Source: a virus. From it: a DNA stretch of 45,754 nt. The translations under genes were made by a program, and so were the position numbers. Below the pieces are notes generated by a model. It was not told the origin of the DNA. It did not search any database and worked only from the letters and a program-made list of their open reading frames with translations. Positions 12,283 to 20,507 of this stretch are shown piece after piece. Each line of letters opens with the position of its first letter. The stretch's first letter is position 1. The stretch covers positions 1 through 45,754 of the IMG/VR virus record IMGVR_UViG_3300042111_000046. One strand, given 5' to 3'.

Positions 12283-12920
12283 TTAAACAAACAGTTAAAA
12301 CATTACAAGAACAGATAGGAACTCTATCCAATACAAGTAAAATGCCTGCATATTCTTTTGGAATATCGGCTAAAAAATGTAATGTTGGTAGTAAGTTGGC
12401 AAAGGTAAAGGGTACAGTATGTCATGGTTGCTATGCACTTAAAGGATTTTATGTAATGCATAGTGTAAAAGTAGCACATGAAAAAAGATTACAGGCTATG
12501 AACGAGCCATACTGGGTTGATGCTATGACTATGCTAATCAAATTAAGATATCAAAGACTACCAGATAAAAAGAAATACTTTAGGTGGTTTGATTCTGGAG
12601 ATTTACAATCACTAGAACATTTACAAAAGATTATTCAAGTATGCAAAAACACACCAGATATAAACCATTGGCTACCAACAAGGGAGTATGGAGTATTATC
12701 TCAAATTAAAGAAGATGACTTACCAGATAATTTAATTATTAGAGCATCAGCAATTAAAATAGACGGAGAGCCACCAACATTTTGGAAGTGGACAAGTGCA
12801 GTTCATACAATCAAAACAGAATATAGAGCATGTCCTGCATTAAAACAAGATGGAGAGTGTAGAGATTGTAGAGCATGTTGGGATAGAAATAATAAAACAA
12901 TATCATATGAACAACATTAA
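12279..12920 (+). CDS. Gp88-like phage protein
   Basis: 213 residues with ten or more Cys/His: KKCNVGSKLAKVKGTVCHGCYAL (about 33-55), then YFRWFDSGDLQSLEHLQKI (about 100-118), NHWLPTREY and a C-terminal CPALKQDGECRDCRACWDRN ending SYEQH. The 'RW.dSGDl.s..hl..i......tP.i..w..Tr' segment and terminal CxxCxxCW..H match what I know of the Gene-product-88 family of phage proteins, whose activity is not established. The Cys pattern suggests metal or iron-sulfur binding. Confidence 0.65.
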   Translation: MIKQTVKTLQEQIGTLSNTSKMPAYSFGISAKKCNVGSKLAKVKGTVCHGCYALKGFYVMHSVKVAHEKRLQAMNEPYWVDAMTMLIKLRYQRLPDKKKYFRWFDSGDLQSLEHLQKIIQVCKNTPDINHWLPTREYGVLSQIKEDDLPDNLIIRASAIKIDGEPPTFWKWTSAVHTIKTEYRACPALKQDGECRDCRACWDRNNKTISYEQH

Positions 12921-13278
12921 ATACACAGGGCATGAAAATGCTCCTAATTGGAAAGACAAAGATGAATGGAATGCTTGGTTTAAAGCATTTTGTATTTTGC
13001 ATTTTAAAGATAAAAGACAGAACAACTTTGATTTAGTTTTTAATGATATTGTAAAACTTATAACAGAAAATGATAATGATAAATCAAAAAGAGTTAAAGG
13101 CATAAAGCCAAGAGTACTAATAAAATTAGTAAAGGAAAGACTAGGTTTAACTACTGCAATAGTAAGCCGTGCTATAAGAAAATTAATAGCACAGGGTATA
13201 CTAAATAGGTATAGACAAACACAATCTTTATTACTAATAGTAAAAGGACATTACTGGAAAAGTTATGTCAAACAATAA
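12907..13278 (+). CDS. Winged-helix DNA-binding protein
   Basis: 123 residues from ATG 12907-12909, overlapping the end of the previous gene by 14 bases; the frame is open further upstream but that part is antisense to nothing and overlaps real code. The N-terminal half is aromatic/acidic (KDKDEWNAWFKAFCILHF). Residues about 65-110 (PRVLIKLVKERLGLTTAIVSRAIRKLIAQGILNRYRQ) form a helix-turn-helix with a recognition helix and wing like MarR or RepA-type domains. It is the best candidate in the window for a sequence-specific regulator, perhaps of the dyads at 5701-5856. Confidence 0.7.
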   Translation: MNNIKYTGHENAPNWKDKDEWNAWFKAFCILHFKDKRQNNFDLVFNDIVKLITENDNDKSKRVKGIKPRVLIKLVKERLGLTTAIVSRAIRKLIAQGILNRYRQTQSLLLIVKGHYWKSYVKQ

Positions 13279-13293
13279 CAATAAGGAGAACAC

Positions 13294-13575
13294 ATGCAAA
13301 AAGAAGAAGCAAGACTATCTATGGACAATGAATTCCGTTGTCAATATGAAGAAGTTGAATACATTGGAGACTTATCTGAAAAGATAATTGATGATTATAA
13401 ATCTGGGATATTTACTACAATGGATGGAAACTATATACACCCAGATAAAATTGTAAAATTTTTTAAGAGAGAAGCTGTTGCTCAAGGTTTTACAAATGAC
13501 TTAATAGAAAATACAGCAGAAGAACTTTATCTTGTACTTGAAGCACATCTTGATGAAGAAAGAAGCAATATATGA
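13294..13575 (+). CDS. Acidic hypothetical protein
   Basis: 93 residues, helical and acidic (YEEVEYIGDLSEKIIDDYKS; VKFFKREAVAQGFTNDLIEN; LEAHLDEERSNI). Good AAGGAG ribosome site. First gene of a run of small genes with ATGA-type overlaps. Unrecognised. Confidence 0.7.
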   Translation: MQKEEARLSMDNEFRCQYEEVEYIGDLSEKIIDDYKSGIFTTMDGNYIHPDKIVKFFKREAVAQGFTNDLIENTAEELYLVLEAHLDEERSNI

Positions 13576-13739
13576 ATGAAGATAGACATATACAATTAGA
13601 CCAAGATAAAAGTTTATATCATATTGATTTAATCTTAAGGACTAATGACAATGGAGAGTATGTTGCTTTTGATTTATTTGATATAAACAAACAAGAAATA
13701 ATCTTTACAAAAAAACTAAAGGAGGTAACATATGACTAA
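13572..13739 (+). CDS. Small hypothetical protein
   Basis: 55 residues starting MNEDRHIQLDQDKSLYHIDL; beta-like (YVAFDLFDI, EIIFTKKL). ATG overlaps the preceding stop (ATGA). The next gene's AAGGAGG ribosome site lies inside its last codons. Unrecognised. Confidence 0.55.
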   Translation: MNEDRHIQLDQDKSLYHIDLILRTNDNGEYVAFDLFDINKQEIIFTKKLKEVTYD

Positions 13740-13863
13740 AAAAGAAGAAAATAAATTAGTTAATTTATTAAAAAAACTATATGGAAAACATTGGTCTTTT
13801 AATTGGAAAGGACAAGACAATGGTTTTGAATTAACATTACAAGTATGGAAAGGAAAACAATGA
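13732..13863 (+). CDS. Small hypothetical protein
   Basis: 43 residues starting MTKKEENKLVNLLKKLYGKH, basic. It has a strong AAAGGAGG ribosome site inside the previous gene, and its end overlaps the next ATG (ATGA). Unrecognised. Confidence 0.55.
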   Translation: MTKKEENKLVNLLKKLYGKHWSFNWKGQDNGFELTLQVWKGKQ

Positions 13864-14051
13864 GAACATACAAAGTTGAAACAAGAACAGTTGATATAGT
13901 CACAGTTAATGCTAAAAATGAAGAACATGCAAAGGAATTAATTATTAATAATTATTATAATAACTTAAGGTCTAGTGAGTTTTTTATTGATGAAATTGAG
14001 GACATAACAAGTGAGAAAGGATTAAGCAATGAAAACTTATATCATAACTGA
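13860..14051 (+). CDS. Small hypothetical protein
   Basis: 63 residues (MRTYKVETRTVDIVTVNAKN then AKELIINNYYNN and an acidic end). The start is chosen at the ATGA overlap because GGAAAGG precedes it. Its beta-alpha pattern with 'A.n.eeA.el' recalls small phage proteins with a 'V.A.ne.eA' strand-helix unit; no name can be given. Confidence 0.65.
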   Translation: MRTYKVETRTVDIVTVNAKNEEHAKELIINNYYNNLRSSEFFIDEIEDITSEKGLSNENLYHN

Positions 14052-14196
14052 ATATCCAGAACTTATTAGAAAATGGAAAGTCTTAGGTAAAAATAAAAAA
14101 GATGCTTGGGAAAATTGGTTAAATGATAAAATAGAACTCATAGAAGAAGACTATGATGAAGAATACAAACCAATAGAAATGGAGGAAATAAAATGA
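14029..14196 (+). CDS. Small acidic hypothetical protein
   Basis: 55 residues starting MKTYIITEYPELIRKWKVLG, with a helix containing DAWENWLND and a strongly acidic tail ending EMEEIK. It overlaps the previous gene by 23 bases and the next by 4. Its 'V.gkNkkdAwenw' unit is similar in layout to the neighbour at 13860-14051, so they may be distant paralogues. Confidence 0.55.
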   Translation: MKTYIITEYPELIRKWKVLGKNKKDAWENWLNDKIELIEEDYDEEYKPIEMEEIK

Positions 14197-14381
14197 CTGA
14201 AAAAACTTATACAGTATTAGCCCATTACAAAGTAAAATACTATTATACAATAGATTCTGAATCTACTCTATCATATGATAAGATTAAACAAATAGCACTA
14301 GATAACCAAGCAGATTGGGAAAGAGTAGATGATGTTTTTAATCATGGTGCCCCAATTATTGAGGAGATAATAGAAGAATGA
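14193..14381 (+). CDS. Small hypothetical protein
   Basis: 62 residues: MTEKTYTVLAHYKVKYYYTI, then IKQIALDNQADWERVDDVF and an Ile/Glu end. Same strand-strand-helix style as the two genes before it. ATGGAGG ribosome site, ATGA overlaps at both ends. Unrecognised. Confidence 0.6.
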   Translation: MTEKTYTVLAHYKVKYYYTIDSESTLSYDKIKQIALDNQADWERVDDVFNHGAPIIEEIIEE

Positions 14382-14488
14382 TTAAGAAAAAACAAACTAA
14401 GTTTGAAAAACAAATATCAAAACTAATAAAATTTTATAATAAACAATATAATTGGAATGGAAAAAGGAGAAAAAACAATGGAAAATAA
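14378..14488 (+). CDS. Very small basic protein
   Basis: 36 residues starting MIKKKQTKFEKQISKLIKFY, Lys/Asn-rich, ATGA-coupled to the gene before; its 3' end overlaps the next gene's start. It resembles the 43-residue protein at 13732-13863 in size and charge and in 'L.k.yn..(y/w).W'. Possible but marginal. Confidence 0.4.
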   Translation: MIKKKQTKFEKQISKLIKFYNKQYNWNGKRRKNNGK

Positions 14489-14876
14489 AATAAAAAATAT
14501 GTTAGACTATGCACATTTTAATACAGAAGATTATCAACCATCTTTCTTTAGGGACACATTAGTTCAATGTGCAAAAGATATTTATGAAATGTATCTTAAT
14601 GGTAATATAAAACCACCAACAGTAGACTCAGTAGAAGGAGCCTTTCATGATTTAGTATCTAATTATTTACAAGGTGCACCATATGAAGATATAAATTATT
14701 TAACTATACTAGATGACTTAAAGTTATTTGTTGATGAAAATAATATAAAATTAAAAAGTAAATCTATAAATACTAAAGCATTTGGTAGACATGCAGAAAA
14801 TCCTAAAGGTGTATCACTTACATATGATAGTAATGAAGAAGAAAAAGAATACACCGTGTTTGGTACTAAAATATAA
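14478..14876 (+). CDS. Hypothetical protein
   Basis: 132 residues from ATG 14478-14480, chosen for AAAAGGAG just upstream. Helical and acidic N-terminal two thirds (MLDYAHFNTEDYQPSFFRD; YLTILDDLKLFVDEN), then a polar C-terminal part (GRHAENPKGVSLTYDSNEEE). Unrecognised; end of the small-gene cluster. Confidence 0.65.
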   Translation: MENKIKNMLDYAHFNTEDYQPSFFRDTLVQCAKDIYEMYLNGNIKPPTVDSVEGAFHDLVSNYLQGAPYEDINYLTILDDLKLFVDENNIKLKSKSINTKAFGRHAENPKGVSLTYDSNEEEKEYTVFGTKI

Positions 14877-14881
14877 TTAAT

Positions 14882-14910
14882 TTGACTTAAAGTATATTTT
14901 GTGCTAGACA
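14882..14910 (+). promoter_or_regulatory. Possible weak promoter for the replication block
   Basis: TTGACT (14882-14887), 17 bases, TAGACA (14905-14910). The -10 is poor, so this is tentative; it lies in the only gap (about 40 bases) before the primase operon. Confidence 0.35.
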
Positions 14911-14916
14911 ACTATC

Positions 14917-15108
14917 ATGAAAAAAATTAAAGTTAAACTTATTATCTATGGGTGGATTGGTATATTCACTACTGAAGTAGAGTCACTTGATACTACAATT
15001 GTGGAAAATAAAATAGCAGAAGTATTAAATTCAAAAGGTGTAGAGTTGACATATGAAAGGCTTTATGATAAGAAGAAAATCTTTATAACATACGAGGAAA
15101 TACATTGA
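14917..15108 (+). CDS. Small hypothetical protein before primase
   Basis: 63 residues (MKKIKVKLIIYGWIGIFTTE, then DTTIVENKIAEVLNSKG and ITYEEIH), a small alpha/beta protein. No clear ribosome site. Its TGA overlaps the TTG start of primase. Unrecognised. Confidence 0.6.
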   Translation: MKKIKVKLIIYGWIGIFTTEVESLDTTIVENKIAEVLNSKGVELTYERLYDKKKIFITYEEIH

Positions 15109-15887
15109 ACTATCAACAGCAATTAGAAGTGGTACAAAATTTACTAGTGCAATACGATTCTGAAGTTAGAATAGATTGCCCATTTTGTAGTCACAAAAAT
15201 ACATTTGTAGTAAGAAATGATGACGGTACTTTATATTGGTATTGTTTTCATGCTTCTTGTTCTGCAAAAGGTAAACAAGAAAATAAACTATCAATGCAAA
15301 AAGTATATAAAACTTTTAATACAGAACAGATAAAAGAATCTGATAAATTTGTAATGCCAGATAGTTTTAAATCTATACATTCAAATCAAAAAGCATTAGA
15401 GTACTTACATAAAAATAATTGTTGGGAAGCTATGGCTTGGGGCAGGGCAGAATTTAGATATGATGTAAGGCAAGACAGAGTTGTATTCTTAATTAAAGAT
15501 TATGATAATATACGAGGGGCTATTGGTAGAGGAATAAATTCAAGAGTATATCCTAAATGGTACATCTATGGAAATAAAGATTACCCATTTAAATGTGGAC
15601 AAGGAGAAGATGTTGTTTTAGTTGAAGACTGTGCATCAGCATGTGCTGTATCAAATGTAATGGTTGGCATGGCTTTAATGGGAACAGCGTATCAAGATAA
15701 ATTTACACCACATATACCTAAGTATAGAAATTTATATGTGGCTCTTGATAGGGATGCAACTAAAAAATCCTATGATATAGCAAATTATTTAAGGTCAATA
15801 GGATTTGACAATGTAAAAGTAAAAATGTTAGAAGATGATTTAAAATACTATTCAACTGATGAAATAAGAAAGGTGTTCTATGATTGA
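15105..15887 (+). CDS. DNA primase (zinc-binding plus TOPRIM)
   Basis: 260 residues, using a TTG start (15105-15107) that overlaps the previous stop; GAGGAAA lies upstream. The next ATG would delete the zinc site. Zinc-binding Cys are CPFC (25-28), C47 and C52 (WYCFHASC). The TOPRIM fold shows VLVEDCASA (171-179, catalytic Glu) and ALDRDA (213-218, the DxD pair). Primases lay RNA primers on the lagging strand. Followed with an 8-base overlap by the helicase, so the T7 gp4 activities are split into two genes here. Confidence 0.85.
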   Translation: MNYQQQLEVVQNLLVQYDSEVRIDCPFCSHKNTFVVRNDDGTLYWYCFHASCSAKGKQENKLSMQKVYKTFNTEQIKESDKFVMPDSFKSIHSNQKALEYLHKNNCWEAMAWGRAEFRYDVRQDRVVFLIKDYDNIRGAIGRGINSRVYPKWYIYGNKDYPFKCGQGEDVVLVEDCASACAVSNVMVGMALMGTAYQDKFTPHIPKYRNLYVALDRDATKKSYDIANYLRSIGFDNVKVKMLEDDLKYYSTDEIRKVFYD

Positions 15888-17097
15888 AAAACAAATGATT
15901 AAACTACTATTGAGCAAAGAGTTCTACGATAAATATAAAGGAACAATATCTAGAAATATATTTGAGGGAAACATTGGCTCACTCTTTGATACAATAAAGA
16001 AAGCACATGACAAGTATGAATCTGATATTAAGATTGATGACTTGTATAGTTTACATACAAAGGTTTATAATCCTGCTTTAACAAGAGCAATGAGAGAAAC
16101 CTTTAGTGAACTAATTGAAGATATTAAAAGTGCTGAAACTCCAAATGAGGAAGTAGCAAAAGATATCATTAAAGTAATGCGTGATAGGGATATTGCACAG
16201 CAGATTGCAGTAGAGGCTACAGAAATATATAATGGAAAACCTGCTCAGTTTAATCTTATTTCAAATATAATTGATACATACAAAAAAGAATTACCAACAG
16301 AGCAAATAAATGCAGTAACAAATAATATCGGAGAATTATTAAATCAATTAAATGTTACTACTAAATGGAAGTTTAATTTAAAAGCATTAAAAGATAATGT
16401 TGGTGGTATTGGGGATGGAAACTTAATGATTGTTTTTGCAAGACCAGAAACAGGAAAGACTGCATTTTGGGTAAGCCTGGTTGCATCCCCAGATGGTTTT
16501 GCAGAACAAGGTGCAAAGGTACATGCATTTATAAATGAAGAGCCTGCTGTAAGAACTCAGATGAGAGCCATTAATTGCTATACTGGTTATACTAAACAGC
16601 AGATTATAGATAACATTGAACTAGCACACAAAGATTGGTCCAAAATAAAAGATAATATTAAGATGCTTGATGTTGTTGATTGGTCTATTGAAGATATAGA
16701 TTCACATTGTGAAAAACATAAACCAGATATAATAATTATTGACCAGTTAGATAAGATAAATGTATCTGGAGTGTTTGCAAGAACAGATGAAAAACTAAGA
16801 GCAATCTACACAGGTGCAAGAGAAATAGCTAAAAGAAGAAACTGTTGTGTTATAGCTATATCACAAGCATCAGCCGATGCACATAATAGAAATAGTATAT
16901 CATTTGATATGATGGAAAATTCTAAAACAGGTAAAGCTGCAGAAGCAGATTTAATTATTGGTATAGGTAAACACTCAATTGAAAGAGACCCAGAAGATTT
17001 ACATAGAAGTTTATGTATAAGTAAAAATAAAATTAATGGGTATCATGGTGAGCCTAACTGTAGAATTAATAAACAACTAAGTAGATATGAAGATTAA
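15880..17097 (+). CDS. DnaB-like replicative helicase
   Basis: 405 residues. Helical N-terminal region (1-150), then a RecA-like core with Walker A ARPETGKT (187-194), an HxxINEEP segment (215-222), Walker B DIIIIDQ (283-289), and AISQAS sensing motif near 318, then RSLCISKNKINGYHGEP with the Lys/Arg-rich loop near the C-terminus. The order matches SF4 hexameric helicases. It overlaps the primase by 8 bases. Confidence 0.85.
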   Translation: MIEKQMIKLLLSKEFYDKYKGTISRNIFEGNIGSLFDTIKKAHDKYESDIKIDDLYSLHTKVYNPALTRAMRETFSELIEDIKSAETPNEEVAKDIIKVMRDRDIAQQIAVEATEIYNGKPAQFNLISNIIDTYKKELPTEQINAVTNNIGELLNQLNVTTKWKFNLKALKDNVGGIGDGNLMIVFARPETGKTAFWVSLVASPDGFAEQGAKVHAFINEEPAVRTQMRAINCYTGYTKQQIIDNIELAHKDWSKIKDNIKMLDVVDWSIEDIDSHCEKHKPDIIIIDQLDKINVSGVFARTDEKLRAIYTGAREIAKRRNCCVIAISQASADAHNRNSISFDMMENSKTGKAAEADLIIGIGKHSIERDPEDLHRSLCISKNKINGYHGEPNCRINKQLSRYED

Positions 17098-17110
17098 CTG
17101 AAAGATAAAT

Positions 17111-19150
17111 ATGATAACAACACTTGATATAGAAACTACATTTCAAAAAACAGCAGATGGAAAAATGGACCCACTTCCATTTAATCCTAAAAATTATTTA
17201 GTAAGCGTAGGCATTAACGATAAATATTTTTTTATAAAACATAATCAAAGAGTTGATGAAAATGCACATAAAGAAATACAATCTATTCTAGATAAAAGCA
17301 CATTACTTGTTGGGCATAACTTGAAGTTTGATTTAACTTGGTTACTAGAATCTGGTTTTATTTATAATGGTAAAGTGTATGATACAATGATAGCTGAATA
17401 TGTTTTATCAAGAGGATTAAGAAGAGGATTATCTTTAGATGCTACATGCAAAAGAAGAAAGATAGGAATGAAAGATAGTTCAATACAAGATTACTATGAC
17501 AAGGGAATATCATTTGAAGATATACCAGTAAATGTAGTTGAAGAATATGGTAGACATGATGTTTTAATTACTAAAAAATTATTTGATAATCAGATGATAG
17601 ATTTTAAATCAGATAAAGATAAAGGTTTAATTAAAACAATTAAGATGATGAATGATTTTTTACTTGTATTAATTGATATGGAAAGAAATGGTATTCATGT
17701 TGATACACTATCATTAGCTGATGTTGAAAAACAATACAGGGCAGAGTTTGCATATTTAAAACAAAAAATTGATATGACTATATTTGAAAAAATGGGAGAT
17801 ACAAAAATTAACCCATCAAGTACAGAACAATTATCATGGTTAATTTATTCAAGAAAAGTTAGAGACAAAGCAAAATGGAAAGATATATTTAATATTGGTG
17901 TTGATGAAAGAACTGGAAAAACTAGAAGACGACCACAGTATTCAATGAATCAAATTAATAATTTAATTAAAACTCATACTGATATTATATATAAAACTAG
18001 TGCATCACAATGCACATCTTGTCATGGTAAAGGTGTAATTAAAAAAATAAAAAAAGATGGAAGTGAATTTAAAAATTATACTAAATGTTCTGAATGTGAT
18101 GGAGAAGGATTAGTATATTCTCAGTTAGCAAAGACTGCTGGTTTTATGCAAAAACCAAAATCAGTTTATGATATCGCTGATGGTGGATTTAGAACAGATA
18201 GAATTACTTTAGAAAAACTTGCAAGTAAAAGCGAGGGGGATTTAAAAGAATTCATTACAGCTATTGTAAGATACAATGCAGTTGAAACCTATCTTAATAC
18301 TTTTGTAGATGGAATTAAATCTTTTACAAATGAAAGAGGATTACTTCATCCTAAGTTTATGCAATGTGTAACTGCAACAGGAAGATTATCTAGCCGTGAC
18401 CCTAACTTTCAAAATCAACCTAGAGCAAAAACATTTCCTATTCGTAAAGTAATTAAATCTAGATTTGAAAATGGTAAAATACTTGAAATAGATTTTGCAC
18501 AATTAGAATTTCGTACTGCCGTTTTTCTTGCACAAGATACACAAGGCATGGAAGATATTAAAAATAAAATTGATGTGCACCAATACTCTGCAGATATTAT
18601 AGGGGTGTCCAGGCAAGATGCAAAAGCACATACATTTAAACCTTTATATGGTGGTGTAACTGGAACAGAAAATGAAAAGAAATATTATTCTGAATTCTTA
18701 AAAAAATATAAACAGATTGCACAATGGCATGACAAATTACAAACAGAAGCAATTAAATATAAAGTTATAAGAATACCAACTGGTAGAGAGTACGCCTTTC
18801 CATATGCTGAAAGAATGCCATGGGGTGGCTCTAGTTATGGAACACAAATAAAAAATTACCCAGTGCAAGGATTTGCAACAGCAGATATTGTACCATTAGC
18901 TTGTATACAAATATATAATCTAATGAAAAAAAATAAAGTAAAAAGTTTACTAATCAACACAGTTCATGATTCTATCGTGGCTGATGTTTATCCTGGTGAA
19001 GAAGCTGCGATGAGTAATATATTTAAACAGGGTGCGGCATCTGTAATACCTGCTATGAAAGAGTATTATGGAATTAATTTTAATATCCCACTTGATTGTG
19101 AATTAAAGATGGGTGTTAATTGGCTAGAGATGGAGGAAATACATGGCTAA
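17111..19150 (+). CDS. polA: Family A DNA polymerase with 3'-5' exonuclease and a DnaJ-type zinc insert
   Basis: 679 residues. Exonuclease motifs: LDIET (D6, E8), GHNLKFDLTWL (D74), YGRHD (Y146/D150). Polymerase motifs: A EIDFAQLEFR (D461), B RQDAKAHTFKPLYGG (R501, K505, F509, Y513) and C NTVHDSIV (H619, D620). The residue aligned with E. coli Pol I 762 is Phe. Between the domains, residues 301-333 hold CTSCHGKG and CSECDGEG, two CxxCxGxG units like the DnaJ zinc centre. No 5'-nuclease domain. It replicates the phage genome with the adjacent primase and helicase. Confidence 0.95.
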   Translation: MITTLDIETTFQKTADGKMDPLPFNPKNYLVSVGINDKYFFIKHNQRVDENAHKEIQSILDKSTLLVGHNLKFDLTWLLESGFIYNGKVYDTMIAEYVLSRGLRRGLSLDATCKRRKIGMKDSSIQDYYDKGISFEDIPVNVVEEYGRHDVLITKKLFDNQMIDFKSDKDKGLIKTIKMMNDFLLVLIDMERNGIHVDTLSLADVEKQYRAEFAYLKQKIDMTIFEKMGDTKINPSSTEQLSWLIYSRKVRDKAKWKDIFNIGVDERTGKTRRRPQYSMNQINNLIKTHTDIIYKTSASQCTSCHGKGVIKKIKKDGSEFKNYTKCSECDGEGLVYSQLAKTAGFMQKPKSVYDIADGGFRTDRITLEKLASKSEGDLKEFITAIVRYNAVETYLNTFVDGIKSFTNERGLLHPKFMQCVTATGRLSSRDPNFQNQPRAKTFPIRKVIKSRFENGKILEIDFAQLEFRTAVFLAQDTQGMEDIKNKIDVHQYSADIIGVSRQDAKAHTFKPLYGGVTGTENEKKYYSEFLKKYKQIAQWHDKLQTEAIKYKVIRIPTGREYAFPYAERMPWGGSSYGTQIKNYPVQGFATADIVPLACIQIYNLMKKNKVKSLLINTVHDSIVADVYPGEEAAMSNIFKQGAASVIPAMKEYYGINFNIPLDCELKMGVNWLEMEEIHG

Positions 19151-19301
19151 TAATAAACAAGAACAAGCAGAAAAAAAAGTAAGAAAGTGGTTTAATGATA
19201 AAGTTGAAGTTATGACATTTGGTCATGATAAAACTATGAGTAAAAAACTAAAAAAAAGTATAGAGAATAACTTTATTAAAAATGTAAAAGGAGAAAACTA
19301 A
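19143..19301 (+). CDS. Small basic protein after polymerase
   Basis: 52 residues starting MANNKQEQAEKKVRKWFNDK, charged, with VEVMTFGHDKTMSKKLKKSI in the middle. GAGGAAA ribosome site lies in the end of polA. TAATG overlap with the next gene. Unrecognised; coupling to polA hints at a replication accessory. Confidence 0.6.
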   Translation: MANNKQEQAEKKVRKWFNDKVEVMTFGHDKTMSKKLKKSIENNFIKNVKGEN

Positions 19302-19507
19302 TGCAAGTACTAGAAACACTAGATGATTTTCAAGATGAAAGCTATGGTGCTTATCTTGATTATCAACAATTAATATCAGAGTTTGGTGATTTGCCAAGTA
19401 AATTATATCTTAATATAAATCATCCACATTTTCATGATATGCTATATTATGCAAAAACTGATAATATAGAAGTAATAACAACAACTGGGAAAACTAAAGT
19501 ATGTTAG
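19301..19507 (+). CDS. Small hypothetical protein
   Basis: 68 residues, acidic first half (MQVLETLDDFQDESYGAYLD), then SKLYLNINHPHFHDMLYYA with three clustered His, and ITTTGKTKVC with a terminal Cys. AAAGGAG ribosome site. Unrecognised; metal binding by the His cluster is possible. Confidence 0.65.
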   Translation: MQVLETLDDFQDESYGAYLDYQQLISEFGDLPSKLYLNINHPHFHDMLYYAKTDNIEVITTTGKTKVC

Positions 19508-19584
19508 TAGATATAATATTACAAGTGTTTTTAATTATATTAATAGGTATATGGATACTTAATTTTTTTTCTAAGAACACTTGA
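19501..19584 (+). CDS. 27-residue membrane peptide
   Basis: MLVDIILQVFLIILIGIWIL followed by NFFSKNT: one membrane helix. It overlaps the previous gene by 7 bases. Its stop codon overlaps the -35 box of the promoter at 19581. No strong ribosome site, so moderate confidence. Confidence 0.4.
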   Translation: MLVDIILQVFLIILIGIWILNFFSKNT

Positions 19585-19609
19585 CATTAGATATAAAATA
19601 TGGTATACA
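19581..19609 (+). promoter_or_regulatory. Sigma70 promoter for the recombination block
   Basis: TTGACA (19581-19586), 17 bases, TATACA (19604-19609). The ATAAGGAG ribosome site and ATG of the next gene follow at 19630-19649. Confidence 0.7.
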
Positions 19610-19646
19610 GTTATTACAAACTCAAAAAATAAGGAGTAAAATATAA

Positions 19647-20507
19647 ATGGAAAATCAAGTAGTAAATATCAAATCAATGTCTATTGACCAAATTAAAAAA
19701 GCAATTGGTCAAGATACTGGTTCTGAAAATAAAAATAATATTCCTAGATTATCAATCAATAGGAATCCAGATGATGAGCAAGGTAATACTCTACCTGTTG
19801 GTAGTTTTGTTGTCTATGACCCTAATCTAAATGAAAATGTTTATGGTAAACCTGTTACAGTAAGACCATTCATAAGTGCTATGCAGTATATGCACTTTGA
19901 ACCAGAAAAAGGAGAGTATGTTAATAGGTCAATTATCTTTAAAAATTGGAAAGAGGAAGCACTAGATATATTAGGTGGAACTAAATGTGGAAAACTTCCA
20001 TATAAAGATAGAGATAAATTATCTCCTGAAGTTCTTTCTGAACAAAGAAAGATTAGATGCTATAAATTAATCTATGGCTTATTATCTTTTAAAGGTAAGT
20101 TAGCAAAAGGAACTGACCATACAATAGAAAATCTTCCAATTATTTGGAGAGTTACAGGAACAAGTTATAATCCAGTAACAGAAGCTATTGAATCTATTAG
20201 TCAAAGAAATAAATTAATGTATGCGTGTACATTAACTGTAGATACAAAGCGACAAAAGAAAGGCGGAAATACTTTCTATACGCCAGATATAAAAGTTAAT
20301 ACTGAAGTTAATCTAAAATTAACTGAAAATGATTTGGCTACATTGCAAGTATTCCAAGAGTCAATCACTAAAGAAAATAGTGAAGTAGTTGCTTTATGGA
20401 AAAGTGCTAAAGATAAAAAATACACTAATGGAGATGCAAGTTCAGCAAAACTAGTTGAGCAATTAGATGTTGAAGAATCTGATCCAGTAGAAATATTTAA
20501 ATCATAA
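19647..20507 (+). CDS. Putative single-stranded DNA-binding protein
   Basis: 286 residues. The core is beta-rich (PVGSFVVYDPNLNENVYGKP; VTVRPFISAMQYMHF; NLPIIWRVTGTSYNPVTEAI; YACTLTVDTKRQKKGG) and the C-terminus is acidic and short-hydrophobic (DVEESDPVEIFKS), a tail style typical of phage ssDNA-binding proteins. It starts the block holding the two nucleases. I do not recognise the fold firmly; the ssDNA-binding call is from tail, position and composition. Confidence 0.55.
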   Translation: MENQVVNIKSMSIDQIKKAIGQDTGSENKNNIPRLSINRNPDDEQGNTLPVGSFVVYDPNLNENVYGKPVTVRPFISAMQYMHFEPEKGEYVNRSIIFKNWKEEALDILGGTKCGKLPYKDRDKLSPEVLSEQRKIRCYKLIYGLLSFKGKLAKGTDHTIENLPIIWRVTGTSYNPVTEAIESISQRNKLMYACTLTVDTKRQKKGGNTFYTPDIKVNTEVNLKLTENDLATLQVFQESITKENSEVVALWKSAKDKKYTNGDASSAKLVEQLDVEESDPVEIFKS

